Shown: positions 42,863 to 51,193 of the stretch, one piece after another | Numbering within the stretch: the stretch's first letter is position 1 | Layout of the letters: each line of letters starts with the position of its first letter | Assembly: GCA_903910555.1 (NCBI GenBank) | Contig: CAIVZZ010000001.1 | Span: forward strand, 248,001-312,000 | Direction: 5' to 3' | Source: an uncultured Gemmatimonadota bacterium | GTDB taxonomy: Bacteria > Gemmatimonadota > Gemmatimonadetes > Gemmatimonadales > Gemmatimonadaceae | Length of the DNA: 64,000 bases | Notes under the pieces: model-generated | The model's input: the letters and a program-made list of their open reading frames with translations, nothing else | What the model was told of the DNA's origin: nothing | Databases searched by the model: none | Position numbers and translations under genes: made by a program

Positions 42863-43215
42863 TTCTTGGCCGCCTCGAGCCAGCTCTTCCAGTCATCCTC
42901 GGCCAAGCCGACAGTCACTTTATGTTGGCATCGCACGAGCGGAGCGCGCAGCACCAGCGGTTCTTCGACGAGCGTATCGAGCCATCGGTTGTCGTCGTAT
43001 CGCACGACGCCGAGACCGAGTTCCGCATAGCGTTTTGACGTTTTGTCGATCAGCGCGGTGATGCCGAACTTCTGCGCGAATCGCTGGAGCTCGCCTTTGC
43101 TCGCGGCGCGCTCGTTAAGATCAACAAAATGCACGTTGATACGCCGCTCTTTGAAGAAGCGCAGCGCTTTGCGAACATCCGCATTCTTGTGAGTGCCGAA
43201 TACCTGAACGTCCAT
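42859..43215 (-). CDS. ArsC/Spx-family thioredoxin-fold protein without the catalytic Cys
   Basis: A 118-residue ArsC-fold protein: VQVFGTHKNADVRKALRFFKERRI, HFVDLNERAASKGEL, then ALIDKTSKRYAELGLG and PLVLRAPLVRC. In ArsC/YffB the first loop reads KNCD; here it is KNAD, so the reducing cysteine is missing and arsenate reduction is unlikely. ATG 43215 is used; an upstream in-frame start adds unrelated residues. It leads the TerC-PP2C unit. Confidence 0.85.
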   Translation of the reverse strand: MDVQVFGTHKNADVRKALRFFKERRINVHFVDLNERAASKGELQRFAQKFGITALIDKTSKRYAELGLGVVRYDDNRWLDTLVEEPLVLRAPLVRCQHKVTVGLAEDDWKSWLEAAKK

Positions 43216-43316
43216 TTCTCTTGATGGCGGGCGCGGATGGCAGGCTCGGACGGCGGAAAGGCGGGCGCGACTATAATATGACTCGCTGCGCCAACCGGTC
43301 ACATCCTCGACAGACA

Positions 43317-44297
43317 ATGCCCGAGCTGATTTCGCACTTTAGGCCCGCTTGGTGGCTCCCCGGCCCGCATCTTCCGACAATCTGGGGCAAGATGGTGCGC
43401 AGGCGGCCGCCGGTTCACGATCGGCTGGAGCGAGTCGCGACTCCCGATGGCGACCACGTCACCCTCGTGCGGATGGGCACAATTACCGCCGGCGTGCCCC
43501 ACCTCTTTATCCTGCACGGCCTCGAGGGAAAGATCACGGCAAAGTACGCGCACGGGATGCTCGACGAAGCCCGCAAACTGGGATGGAGCGGCGACATGAT
43601 GATGTTCCGCTCCTGCGACGGCGAGGTGAACAGCGCCCGGCGTTTCTATCACTCGGGTGAGACGACGGATCTCGACTTTGTCGTACGCCGGATTCTCGCG
43701 GAACATCCCGATGCGCAGCTGATGATGTGCGGCGTTTCGCTCGGGGGAAACGTTCTATTGAAGTGGCTCGGCGAACAGGGCAAGAGTGTGCCGGCGCAGA
43801 TCAAGCGAGCGGCAGCCGTTAGCGTCCCGTTCGACCTCGAAGCCGGCGCGCGACTGATGGAGAACGGATTCGCGCGCGTGTACGTGCGCCACTTCCTGGC
43901 GACGCTCGTTGCCAAGACAATCAAGAAGCTCGAGCGGTACCCGGATCTCTGCGACATTTCAAAGCTCCGCGCCGCGCGAACTTTCTTTGACTTCGATGAC
44001 CTCCTGACCGGTCCAGTGCACGGATTTACCGGGGCACACGACTACTACCAACAATCGAGCTCAATCCATTTCCTGAATAGAGTCAGCGTTCCGACGTTGC
44101 TCATGAGCGCGTGGAACGACCCCTTCCTGCCTCGGTCTGTCTTGGAGAAAGTCCGCACGATCGCGATGCAGAATCCGCACCTTTGGGTCGAATTCCCAGC
44201 GACCGGAGGTCATGTGGGGTGGGTCGCCGGCCAGCCGTGGTCGCAGCGATACTTTATGGAAGCACGTGTCGTCGAATGGTTGAGCATGGCCAATTAA
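43317..44297 (+). CDS. YheT-family alpha/beta hydrolase
   Basis: A 326-residue alpha/beta hydrolase of the YheT/ABHD1-3 type. Opening FRPAWWLPGPHLPTIWGKM is diagnostic. The nucleophile Ser is in CGVSLGGNVLLKWLG, the Asp in SAWNDPFLP, and the His in TGGHVGWVAG. It is probably an esterase on short-chain or lipid esters; the physiological substrate is unknown. ATG 43317 is used. A TATAAT at 43272-43277 is 45 bases upstream, without a good -35. Confidence 0.92.
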   Translation: MPELISHFRPAWWLPGPHLPTIWGKMVRRRPPVHDRLERVATPDGDHVTLVRMGTITAGVPHLFILHGLEGKITAKYAHGMLDEARKLGWSGDMMMFRSCDGEVNSARRFYHSGETTDLDFVVRRILAEHPDAQLMMCGVSLGGNVLLKWLGEQGKSVPAQIKRAAAVSVPFDLEAGARLMENGFARVYVRHFLATLVAKTIKKLERYPDLCDISKLRAARTFFDFDDLLTGPVHGFTGAHDYYQQSSSIHFLNRVSVPTLLMSAWNDPFLPRSVLEKVRTIAMQNPHLWVEFPATGGHVGWVAGQPWSQRYFMEARVVEWLSMAN

Positions 44298-44365
44298 GTA
44301 CAAAATTGTGAAGAGTTCCGACAAAAAAGTTGCACTTTAAATGTGTGTAGTTAGTATCTGAATAA
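44298..44365 (+). promoter_or_regulatory. AT-rich promoter-like gap before the orphan gene
   Basis: The 68 bases are strikingly AT-rich against the flanks. They contain TTGCAC (44330-44335) followed 18-19 bases later by GTATCT/TATCTG as a weak -10. No terminator hairpin for the upstream hydrolase is visible. Confidence 0.35.
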
Positions 44366-44977
44366 ATGACGTACAGTCAAATGGCCATCGCGACGCGCTC
44401 CGATCGAACCTGGCTTAACAACGCCCGGCGGATTCTCGGGAAACGGATGCATCGCACGCCGAGCGGTGCGCGTTGGTGGGGGATGGTCAGAATGCTCAAT
44501 TATGAGCTGGGTCTTCCCCTGAAGTCCGCTGCTCGGGTCGCAGATCTGGTGCTCCATTCAACGACCGGGCCGCATCGGGTACGTCTGGCTGCCACGTCCG
44601 ATGGGGCAATCGCTCTGAGAATCGACCTCGAGCGTTTTCATTCAACGGCGAACGCCTCGTTATCAGCGGCCTTCGCATTCGGTCAGCCGCGCACCCGCGG
44701 GCGCCCTCGCAAGCCGCCGCGCCGGCGCCCGCTGGTCGATGTGTTTCCGTCCGTTTGGGAGATGCGCGTCGAGCGCGAGCCCGCAAAACTCGATCGGCTC
44801 GGTCAGCAGTTGCGCGAGTGGAACGCCTATCCACGCGGCATCGAGTCCGGCCTCACCTTCATTATGGATGCGGCGACTCTTCGCGCGGTCCCCCGTCTCG
44901 CGCTCACCACCGCCAAGGGCGACATCGACGTCTTTCTCGTCGAGAACCCAGATGCGAACGACCGCCATGGTGCGTAG
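44366..44977 (+). CDS. Orphan basic protein with nucleotidyltransferase-like C-terminus
   Basis: A 203-residue protein I cannot assign firmly. The N-terminal half is basic and ends in a Pro/Arg-rich stretch (RTRGRPRKPPRRRP, near 112-125) that may bind nucleic acid. The C-terminus (KLDRLGQQLREW, GLTFIMDAATLRAVPRLALT, TAKGDIDVFL) resembles the later half of AbiEii-like nucleotidyltransferases, where the last acidic strand reads GDLDL. The first acidic pair is replaced by VDVF. An AT-rich 68-base gap precedes it, with TTGCAC at 44330 as possible -35. ATG 44366 or 44381. Confidence 0.5.
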   Translation: MTYSQMAIATRSDRTWLNNARRILGKRMHRTPSGARWWGMVRMLNYELGLPLKSAARVADLVLHSTTGPHRVRLAATSDGAIALRIDLERFHSTANASLSAAFAFGQPRTRGRPRKPPRRRPLVDVFPSVWEMRVEREPAKLDRLGQQLREWNAYPRGIESGLTFIMDAATLRAVPRLALTTAKGDIDVFLVENPDANDRHGA

Positions 44978-45001
44978 GTTAGTGTTCGCACCTTTCCCTT
45001 C

Positions 45002-46075
45002 ATGAGATTTTCATCGATGCGTCGTTCACGAGCTCTCGTTCTCGCCGCGATTTTCCTTTCCGCCTGCACGCTTCAGCGCTGGCAGCCTGAACGGGCTGCC
45101 TCTCTCGACGACCATATGGCGCACATGAGCGCCTCAGAGATGAGCGCGCCGACGATCACGGCGATGAGCACGTCGCAGGGAACGCCTGGATTTCCCGCGA
45201 GCAACAACAACGCGGCCGCGCGCCTCGCGGCCAGTCCGCGTCACGCCGAATGGGTGAAGATCCCGTGGGGTGCCGGGTCGACCGACTCCATCATGGCGTG
45301 GATCGTGTACCCAAAGACGAACGGCAAGGCGCCGGTCGTTGTGGTTGTGCACGAAATCTTTGGACTGTCCACATGGGTTCGCGGTGTTGCTGATCAGGTT
45401 GCGGCCGATGGATTCATCGCGATCGCGCCCGACTTTCTCTCGAGAGTCCGCGGCGGGCCGACGAGCGACGAGCTCCGCAGTGATTCCGCGACGAAAATAA
45501 TTCGTGGCGTTACCACGGCCGACCAGGCCGCTGTGATCGACGCGGCGGCGAACTACGCGATGACGCGCCCCGCTGCCCTGCCGCGCTATGCGGTGATCGG
45601 GTATTGCTGGGGCGGTTCGGCAACGTGGAGTCACGCAATCAACGGCGGCTTGATGGGCTTCTCGGGCGGCGTCGCGTTCTACGGCACGCCATATACGTCT
45701 CGCGGAACGCCGGCGACGGCGACGACTCCGGCCGTTGCGGGTGCTCTCATCGCCGACTCGATGGCGAAGATCAACAAACCGATCATGCTGCTGAGCGGTT
45801 CGAAAGATGCTCGTATCACGGCGCTGATGCCTTCGATCGATTCGGCGATGAAAGCGATGCATAAGCCATACGACTATACGAACTACAACAATGCCATCCA
45901 CGGCTTCCTGCGCGCGCAGGATGATGTGAAGGCGCCCTCCGCAGATCCGGATCCGGCAAAGCGGGCCGCCGCAGATGCTGCGAACCGTGAAGAAGAAGCC
46001 GCGAACCTTGCAGGCGTGAAGGACGGCTGGCCCAAGACCGTCGCGTTCCTGAAAAAGAATCTCGGAGTGAAGTAG
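45002..46075 (+). CDS. Dienelactone-hydrolase-family lipoprotein
   Basis: A 357-residue alpha/beta hydrolase with a lipoprotein signal (MRRSRALVLAAIFLSAC if ATG 45017 is used; ATG 45002 adds five residues). The nucleophile Cys is in VIGYCWGGSATWS, preceded by VVVHEIFGLSTWVRGVAD, and the His is in NAIHGFLR, as in dienelactone hydrolases. A linker of about 55 residues between the lipidated Cys and the domain could span to the membrane. It probably hydrolyses lactones or esters in the periplasm; substrate unknown. Confidence 0.88.
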   Translation: MRFSSMRRSRALVLAAIFLSACTLQRWQPERAASLDDHMAHMSASEMSAPTITAMSTSQGTPGFPASNNNAAARLAASPRHAEWVKIPWGAGSTDSIMAWIVYPKTNGKAPVVVVVHEIFGLSTWVRGVADQVAADGFIAIAPDFLSRVRGGPTSDELRSDSATKIIRGVTTADQAAVIDAAANYAMTRPAALPRYAVIGYCWGGSATWSHAINGGLMGFSGGVAFYGTPYTSRGTPATATTPAVAGALIADSMAKINKPIMLLSGSKDARITALMPSIDSAMKAMHKPYDYTNYNNAIHGFLRAQDDVKAPSADPDPAKRAAADAANREEEAANLAGVKDGWPKTVAFLKKNLGVK

Positions 46076-46078
46076 CGC

Positions 46079-46411
46079 GTGTCAGTCATCGTCGGCCTCA
46101 CGCTGATCGCCGTACTGACGGTGGGCGTGCTCTTCATGATCAACGGCGTCGGTTTGTTCGCGCCGTCATTGAGGCCGAAGGTGGAGTTCGACCCGGAAGT
46201 GCTGACTGGTCACATCGCCCGCGTGACCGCCGCGATTAGCGCGGCGGCCGCGGGCGCTGTGGCATACACACTGGAAGGGCACCAGCACGTCGTCGCCGCG
46301 ATGAGTCTCGACGGCACGCCGATTCAGGCGGGCGTGGACGTCGTGATCGAACGAATCGAGAACGGACTGGCGTTCGTGGAACGTTGGGAGGTTGTCGAAG
46401 CCCGTATCTGA
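46079..46411 (+). CDS. NfeD-like membrane protein with OB-fold domain
   Basis: A 110-residue protein: one N-terminal membrane helix (SVIVGLTLIAVLTVGVLFMI) and a soluble beta-rich region (GVDVVIERIENGLAFVERWE) like the C-terminal domain of NfeD proteins. No stomatin-like gene is next to it. GTG 46079 starts 3 bases after the previous stop. It ends 2 bases from the convergent small gene. Assignment is by pattern. Confidence 0.6.
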   Translation: MSVIVGLTLIAVLTVGVLFMINGVGLFAPSLRPKVEFDPEVLTGHIARVTAAISAAAAGAVAYTLEGHQHVVAAMSLDGTPIQAGVDVVIERIENGLAFVERWEVVEARI

Positions 46412-46413
46412 CC

Positions 46414-46704
46414 TCAGCTCGCCCGCGAGAGCGCAAAGACCGAGAGCCACTCCGGCCAGTTCCCGCTCATCTCGAAGAAATCGTCGAAATAGACGAGACC
46501 GTGTTTTTCAAACGCCTCGACCAGCGATGCGAATCCGGCCTCGTCGTAGATCGGCCCGATCGCGACCAGATCGAGTTCGACGCGAAATTCCTCGTCGGTA
46601 AGGGTCAGCGCCTCGTCTATCTGTGCGCGTGTAATTCCCGAGCGTTCGTAGGCGGCCTTTTTCACCACGAGGGTGGGCGCCCCAAAAGAGAGTGGAAGTG
46701 GCAT
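46414..46704 (-). CDS. Small acidic protein of unknown function
   Basis: A 96-residue soluble protein (MPLPLSFGAPTLVVKKAAYE, GITRAQIDEALTLTDEEFRV, then FEKHGLVYFDDFFEMSGNWP). No known domain is recognised. A sound codon pattern, its place between two genes, and the divergent start 23 bases from mnmG support it being real. Nothing in the context suggests a job. Confidence 0.65.
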   Translation of the reverse strand: MPLPLSFGAPTLVVKKAAYERSGITRAQIDEALTLTDEEFRVELDLVAIGPIYDEAGFASLVEAFEKHGLVYFDDFFEMSGNWPEWLSVFALSRAS

Positions 46705-46727
46705 GCGAGAAGGCTAGCTTTCGGGCA

Positions 46728-48659
46728 ATGACCGAAGCAACAGCATCTGCGACAGCACTTTCAGGAGTTTCCACTTTCGACGTGATCGTCGTTGGTGGCG
46801 GGCACGCAGGCGCAGAGGCCGCGATGGCTGCCTCGCGCGTGCTCGGGGCCGACGCGCGCGTCGCGCTCGTGACGAGCTCGCTCGACACCATCGGGCAGAT
46901 GTCGTGCAATCCGGCCATCGGCGGCGTCGCGAAAGGCACAGTCGTCCGCGAGATCGACGCGCTCGGCGGGGTCATGGGGCGCGCCACCGATATGGCGTCG
47001 ATCCAGTTCCGCATGCTCAACCGCGGAAAAGGGCCGGCCGTGTGGGCACCGCGCGCACAGTGCGATCGTGCTTTGTACCGCAAAGCTGTTCGAGAGCTCC
47101 TTGAGTCGCAGCCGGGAATCACGCTTGTCGAAGGCACCGTGCGCCGACTGTTGTTCGCAAGTGGAGATCCGCGCGTGGCCGGCATTGAAACCATGTCCGG
47201 TGTCCAGCTGCGAGGCCGCTCCGTTGTCATCACGACGGGCACTTTTTTGCGCGGCCGCATTCATATAGGAATGGACACGCAGGTGAGCGGCGGTCGCGCC
47301 GGCGAAGAGGCGACGACTCACCTCGCCGAACAGATCGCGGAAGTCGGAATCACGACCGCGCGCTTCAAGACCGGCACGCCGCCGCGCATTGAAGGGAACA
47401 CCGTCGATCGTTCGAAGCTCGAGCGACAAGACTCGGAGATCGGTGATTTCGAGTACGCCTGGTCGGCGTTCTGGCGCGGATCGCGAACGTTCACCCCGCT
47501 CGAGCAAGCGCCGTGCTGGATCACGTTCGCGGGTGCGGCAACGAAAGAGATCGTCGCGACGCATCTCAAGGAATCTGCGATGTACGGCGGCGCGATCGGA
47601 TCGCGCGGCCCGCGCTATTGCCCGTCGATCGAAGATAAAATTCTTCGCTTTCCGGACGCTGAGCGCCATCAGATTTTTCTTGAACCGGAAGGACTCGGTA
47701 CGAGCGAGATGTACGTGAATGGGTTGTCGACGTCGCTGCCTGCGGACATCCAGCTCCAAATGCTGCGCTCGGTTCCGGGGTTGGAGCGTGTGGAGATGAC
47801 GCGGCCGGGTTATGCGATTGAGTACGACTATTATCCGCCGACGCAGCTTTTCCCGTGGCTCGAAGTCCGTGCGATCGCGGGCTTGTTCTTCGCGGGGCAG
47901 ATCAACGGAACCACCGGCTACGAAGAAGCGGGTGCGCAGGGCGTAGTTGCAGGCTTGAACGCCGCACTTCGTGCGCGCGACCTCGATACGGTCACGTTCG
48001 GCCGCGAGACTTCATATATAGGAGTGCTCTGCGACGACCTCGTAACGCGCGGCGTCGACGAGCCGTACCGCCTCTTCACGTCGCGATCGGAGTTTCGACT
48101 CACGGTGCGACAAGACAACGCGCTCCGCAGGATGTCGGACATCGGGCTTTCGCTCGGCTTGTACGATGATCACGAGCGGGAAATCATCGCGCGGCGCGCC
48201 GACGATGAAGTGCGGATCCTTCGCCTTGCTCGCGAGACGCAGGCGCGAAGCGAACATGTCGACGCGCAGCTTGTTGCTGCCGGCACGGCTCCGCTTTTGC
48301 ATCCCGTGCGCGTGGCGGAGCTCGCGAAGCGGCAGGGTGCGTCGCTCAGCGCATTGTTCGCGGCGACTGGTGTGACGGAAGAGTTGCCGCGCGAAGCATT
48401 GATCACCGTTGAGCTCGAGCTCAAGTACGCCGGATACTTCGCCAAGGAACGCTACGCTGCTGATCGGCTGCGCCGCATGAGCGAATATCCGCTGCCGGAC
48501 GACGCGCCGTACGCGGAGATGCGAACGCTGTCGGTTGAGTCGCGGCAGAAGCTTGCGGCACGAAGACCGCTTTCGCTCGCACAAGCGGCGAGTGTGCCGG
48601 GTGTGAGTCCGGCGGATTTGCAAAATCTCATTCTGGAGATCGAGCGATCGCGCTCTTAA
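46728..48659 (+). CDS. mnmG: tRNA uridine 5-carboxymethylaminomethyl synthase subunit MnmG (GidA)
   Basis: FAD enzyme of 643 residues that with MnmE modifies the wobble uridine of certain tRNAs. FAD-binding VVGGGHAGAEAAMAASR, then QMSCNPAIGGVAKGTVVREID, GRAGEEATTHLAEQIAE and RFKTGTPPRI are canonical. The catalytic Cys region PRYCPSIEDKI and GYAIEYDYYPPTQL are present. ATG 46728 is used. In many bacteria it sits near the replication origin with rsmG, parA and parB; here rsmG is missing and a membrane protein intervenes. Confidence 0.97.
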   Translation: MTEATASATALSGVSTFDVIVVGGGHAGAEAAMAASRVLGADARVALVTSSLDTIGQMSCNPAIGGVAKGTVVREIDALGGVMGRATDMASIQFRMLNRGKGPAVWAPRAQCDRALYRKAVRELLESQPGITLVEGTVRRLLFASGDPRVAGIETMSGVQLRGRSVVITTGTFLRGRIHIGMDTQVSGGRAGEEATTHLAEQIAEVGITTARFKTGTPPRIEGNTVDRSKLERQDSEIGDFEYAWSAFWRGSRTFTPLEQAPCWITFAGAATKEIVATHLKESAMYGGAIGSRGPRYCPSIEDKILRFPDAERHQIFLEPEGLGTSEMYVNGLSTSLPADIQLQMLRSVPGLERVEMTRPGYAIEYDYYPPTQLFPWLEVRAIAGLFFAGQINGTTGYEEAGAQGVVAGLNAALRARDLDTVTFGRETSYIGVLCDDLVTRGVDEPYRLFTSRSEFRLTVRQDNALRRMSDIGLSLGLYDDHEREIIARRADDEVRILRLARETQARSEHVDAQLVAAGTAPLLHPVRVAELAKRQGASLSALFAATGVTEELPREALITVELELKYAGYFAKERYAADRLRRMSEYPLPDDAPYAEMRTLSVESRQKLAARRPLSLAQAASVPGVSPADLQNLILEIERSRS

Positions 48660-48802
48660 TCGCGATCGTACTGGCGATACTCGGATTTCTTCCGATCGCC
48701 AACTGGCTTCCCGGCGGCGAAGTCGACATCGCGTATGCGCATCGGTACGTCGGCTGGGGATACGGGACCGCGATCTGCCTTGGAGTTGCGATCATCGCCG
48801 CG
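48647..48802 (+). other. In-frame N-terminal extension of the glycosyltransferase, no canonical start codon
   Basis: The frame of the next gene stays open back to a TGA at 48536-48538 and reads, from 48647, a convincing membrane helix and loop (LLIAIVLAILGFLPIANWLP, then HRYVGWGYGTAICLGVAII). It contains no ATG, GTG or TTG. ATC at 48647 has GGAG (48635-48638) 8 bases upstream and overlaps the mnmG stop by 13 bases, so an AUC start or a sequence error is possible. Confidence 0.45.
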
Positions 48803-50647
48803 ATGTGGTGGGGTCGGGGATCGCCCGAGAATCACGCGCCGGCGCTGGGCGATGCAGCACGTGCGCGATGGTTCGAACTCGCGACGCCTTTGATTCCGTT
48901 TGCAGCGTTCGTGCTCTACGCAGTTATTGCGCGCGTGGTGTTCTCTGGACGTCCGCTCTTGATCGATGAAGTCGTGCAGCTGTTTCAGGCGCGCATTTAC
49001 ACAGCGGGGCATCTCTCGCTGCCAGCTGCAGCGCATCGGGAATTTTTTTCGATTCTGCACGTCGTCGACACCGGCGACAAGGTGTATTCCCAGTTTCCAC
49101 CCGGCGGTCCGGCGATGCTCGCGCTCGGCGAGCTCGTGCGCGCGCCGTGGCTGGTCGGGCCGGTGTGCGGTGCGCTCTCGGTGGCGCTCTTCGCGCGACT
49201 CATTCGGTTCACCGATCCGGACGGCTCGCGTGCATTTTATGCGGGCGCAACAGTTTTGTTCGCCGTCGCGCCGTTTGGCGCGTTCATGTTCGGATCGCAC
49301 ATGAATCATGCGACGACGCTGCTCTGGCTCCTCGTCGCGACGCTCGCGCTCGCGAAAGTTGCAGAGAGCAAGACGCCTCGGATTGGCTGGGCATTCTTGA
49401 ACGGCATCGGTCTCGGCGCCGCGGCGTCTATCCGTCCCCTTGATGCCTTCGCATTCGCGTTGCCCGCTGCGGCGTGGCTTCTCTTGCTCGCATGGCGCGA
49501 CAAGAAGCGTTGGACGGATGCGGTTGCATCGGGAATCGGCGTCGCCATTCCGTTCGGTGCGATGATGTGGGTGAACGCGCAGACCACAGGGTCACCGCTG
49601 CTGTTCGGGTATGAAGTCTTGTGGGGAAAGGCGCACGGCCTGGGATTCCACACGGCGCCATGGGGAATGACGCATACACCGTCGCGCGGCCTCGAGCTGA
49701 TCTCTCTCTACGTCACGCGGTTGCAGACCTATTTGTTCGAGACGCCGTTTCCGTCGATGCTGCCGGTCATTGCCGCACTTGCGCTCACTAAGCGGCTGTC
49801 GGCGCTCGACCGCTATCTCCTGGTAAGCGCGACGCTGCTCGGCGCGCTGTACTTCGCGTACTGGCACGACGGATTTTTCCTCGGCCCACGGTTTGTATTT
49901 CCATGGCTGCCGGTTCTCGTGCTATTTGCGGCGCGGTTGCCGCGTTTGGTGCGTGAGCAATTTGGCCGCGGACGTGTGTGGGCGGGGACCAATGCCGCGC
50001 TCGCGACGGGTGCGGTGATGGCCGTGGGTTTTTCGCTGCCGGAGCGCGTGCCGACTTACGAGAGTGGACTCGCGTCGATGCGCGTCGATTACACGGCAGA
50101 ATCCGCAGGCGCCGGCGTGAGGGATGCAATCGTATTCGTACGTGAGAGCTGGGGTGCTCAGCTCACGGCGAGGATGTGGGAACGCGGGATATCACGGAGC
50201 GCGGCGGCGGCATTGTACCATGGCGTCGATGCGTGCCTGCTCGACAAAGGGCTTCGAAAGATCGAAGCAGCGGATGTGCGAGGAACCGCAGCCGAAGCGC
50301 AACTCGAGCCACTGCTCGCGGATTCGGCCTTGGTGCGGTCGAGCCCGTATTCGCCCGACAGTACGGAAAAACTGCTCAGGAACGCGCCGTACGACCGGAC
50401 CTGTGTTGCCCGAATCAACGAGGATCGGCGCGGATATACCCATCTCGCGCCGCTGCTGCTCGAGCGGGGGAGCGGAAATGTGTACGCCCGGGATATGCAG
50501 GGGCGCGATTCGCTCATAACAGCAGCGTATCCGGGGCGGCCGGTGTATTTGCTGCGGCGGAAGTATGCCGTGGCGGATTCGGCGTTCGAGTGGCTGCCGC
50601 TGAAGCGGGATTCGCTGGCGGCGGCCTGGCGGAGTAGCGCGCCGTAA
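48803..50647 (+). CDS. Integral membrane GT-C glycosyltransferase-like protein
   Basis: At least 614 residues from ATG 48803, with about ten membrane helices and a C-terminal soluble domain of about 200 residues. The first extracytoplasmic loop carries RPLLIDEVVQLFQARIY, an acidic motif as in ArnT/PMT-type GT-C enzymes, and SQFPPGGPAMLAL. Such enzymes transfer sugars from polyprenyl-phosphate carriers to lipid or protein. Its true N-terminus is probably upstream (see 48647-48802), since a further helix is encoded in frame; ATG 48803 falls inside the second helix. It is very likely translated with mnmG. Confidence 0.75.
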   Translation: MWWGRGSPENHAPALGDAARARWFELATPLIPFAAFVLYAVIARVVFSGRPLLIDEVVQLFQARIYTAGHLSLPAAAHREFFSILHVVDTGDKVYSQFPPGGPAMLALGELVRAPWLVGPVCGALSVALFARLIRFTDPDGSRAFYAGATVLFAVAPFGAFMFGSHMNHATTLLWLLVATLALAKVAESKTPRIGWAFLNGIGLGAAASIRPLDAFAFALPAAAWLLLLAWRDKKRWTDAVASGIGVAIPFGAMMWVNAQTTGSPLLFGYEVLWGKAHGLGFHTAPWGMTHTPSRGLELISLYVTRLQTYLFETPFPSMLPVIAALALTKRLSALDRYLLVSATLLGALYFAYWHDGFFLGPRFVFPWLPVLVLFAARLPRLVREQFGRGRVWAGTNAALATGAVMAVGFSLPERVPTYESGLASMRVDYTAESAGAGVRDAIVFVRESWGAQLTARMWERGISRSAAAALYHGVDACLLDKGLRKIEAADVRGTAAEAQLEPLLADSALVRSSPYSPDSTEKLLRNAPYDRTCVARINEDRRGYTHLAPLLLERGSGNVYARDMQGRDSLITAAYPGRPVYLLRRKYAVADSAFEWLPLKRDSLAAAWRSSAP

Positions 50648-50736
50648 TTCGTGCGCGTTCTGCTAATTAGTAACAAATACAAACTAAATACTATCATCGC
50701 GTGAGCGGGATTTATCATCGAGAAATCGCTGCATAT

Positions 50737-50764
50737 TTGTTATTTAGTATCGCTTTGATAATAT
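50737..50764 (+). promoter_or_regulatory. Candidate promoter for parAB
   Basis: TTGTTA (50737-50742), 16-bp spacer, TAATAT (50759-50764) in the AT-rich segment. If used, the transcript would have a leader of about 420 bases that includes the 10-bp repeats and parS before parA. Confidence 0.4.
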
Positions 50765-50980
50765 ATTCACCTCGTGCGAAGGAACCGTAGCCGCGAGCGC
50801 GCCGTTTTGTGCTCTCGGTTGTCGGACCGCTGCTGTGGGTTTGAGGCTGCCGGTCGTTGGCTTTCCGAAAACGGCGACGGGACCGGTCGGCTCGTGGCCG
50901 ACTTGGGCCAAATCGATCCGCTTGGCGTTCCAACCCTGGCAGCCTGTTGCAACAGATCGTCATCGAGCCGCTTGGCCGAC

Positions 50981-51050
50981 GAGATTCGGCGAGATTCCGC
51001 AAGACTCCGCAAGACTCCGCGAGTTCCAGCGTGTTTCCGCGGTTCCGCTG
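50981..51050 (+). repeat. 10-bp tandem repeats upstream of parS
   Basis: Seven consecutive 10-base units: GAGATTCGGC, GAGATTCCGC, AAGACTCCGC (twice, identical), then more degenerate GAGTTCCAGC, GTGTTTCCGC, GGTTCCGCTG. The core is (G/A)A(G)A(T/C)TCCGC. A 10-bp period places each unit on the same DNA face. It ends 47 bases before parS. Confidence 0.75.
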
Positions 51051-51097
51051 TAAAATCCAACCTCGCGCCCGGCTGCACCTCTGCCCAGGCAGCCCAA

Positions 51098-51113
51098 TGT
51101 TTCACGTGGAACA
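51098..51113. promoter_or_regulatory. parS centromere site
   Basis: TGTTTCACGTGGAACA differs by one base from the widely conserved parS consensus TGTTTCACGTGAAACA and keeps the CACGTG centre. It lies 81 bases before parA, with parB next to it. ParB is expected to load here and spread along the DNA. Confidence 0.92.
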
Positions 51114-51193
51114 ATTCGAGTTGCAGACTGATCGACCACGGGTCTAAGTTGGATCTACAGACCAGCAACATCCAGCTCAAGGACCAGGATAAC

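Larger units (their letters stand above)
50648..51193. other. Noncoding region before parA: AT-rich segment, 10-bp repeats, parS
   Basis: About 545 bases with no convincing gene on either strand. The first 125 bases are AT-rich and carry inverted copies of AACAAATA and ACTAAATA. A candidate promoter follows at 50737-50764, then GC-rich DNA with 10-bp tandem repeats (50981-51050) and a parS site (51098-51113). An open plus-strand frame continuous with parA runs through it, but it reads through the repeats and parS and has no family resemblance. Confidence 0.7.

Noticed and set aside
50648-50980. DnaA boxes in the AT-rich segment
   Set aside because: No TTATNCACA match was found, only weak TTATCATC, so I do not call an origin.
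50774-51193. N-terminal extension of ParA from 50774
   Set aside because: It reads through the 10-bp repeats and parS and lacks ParA features; ParA proteins begin near the P-loop as from GTG 51194.
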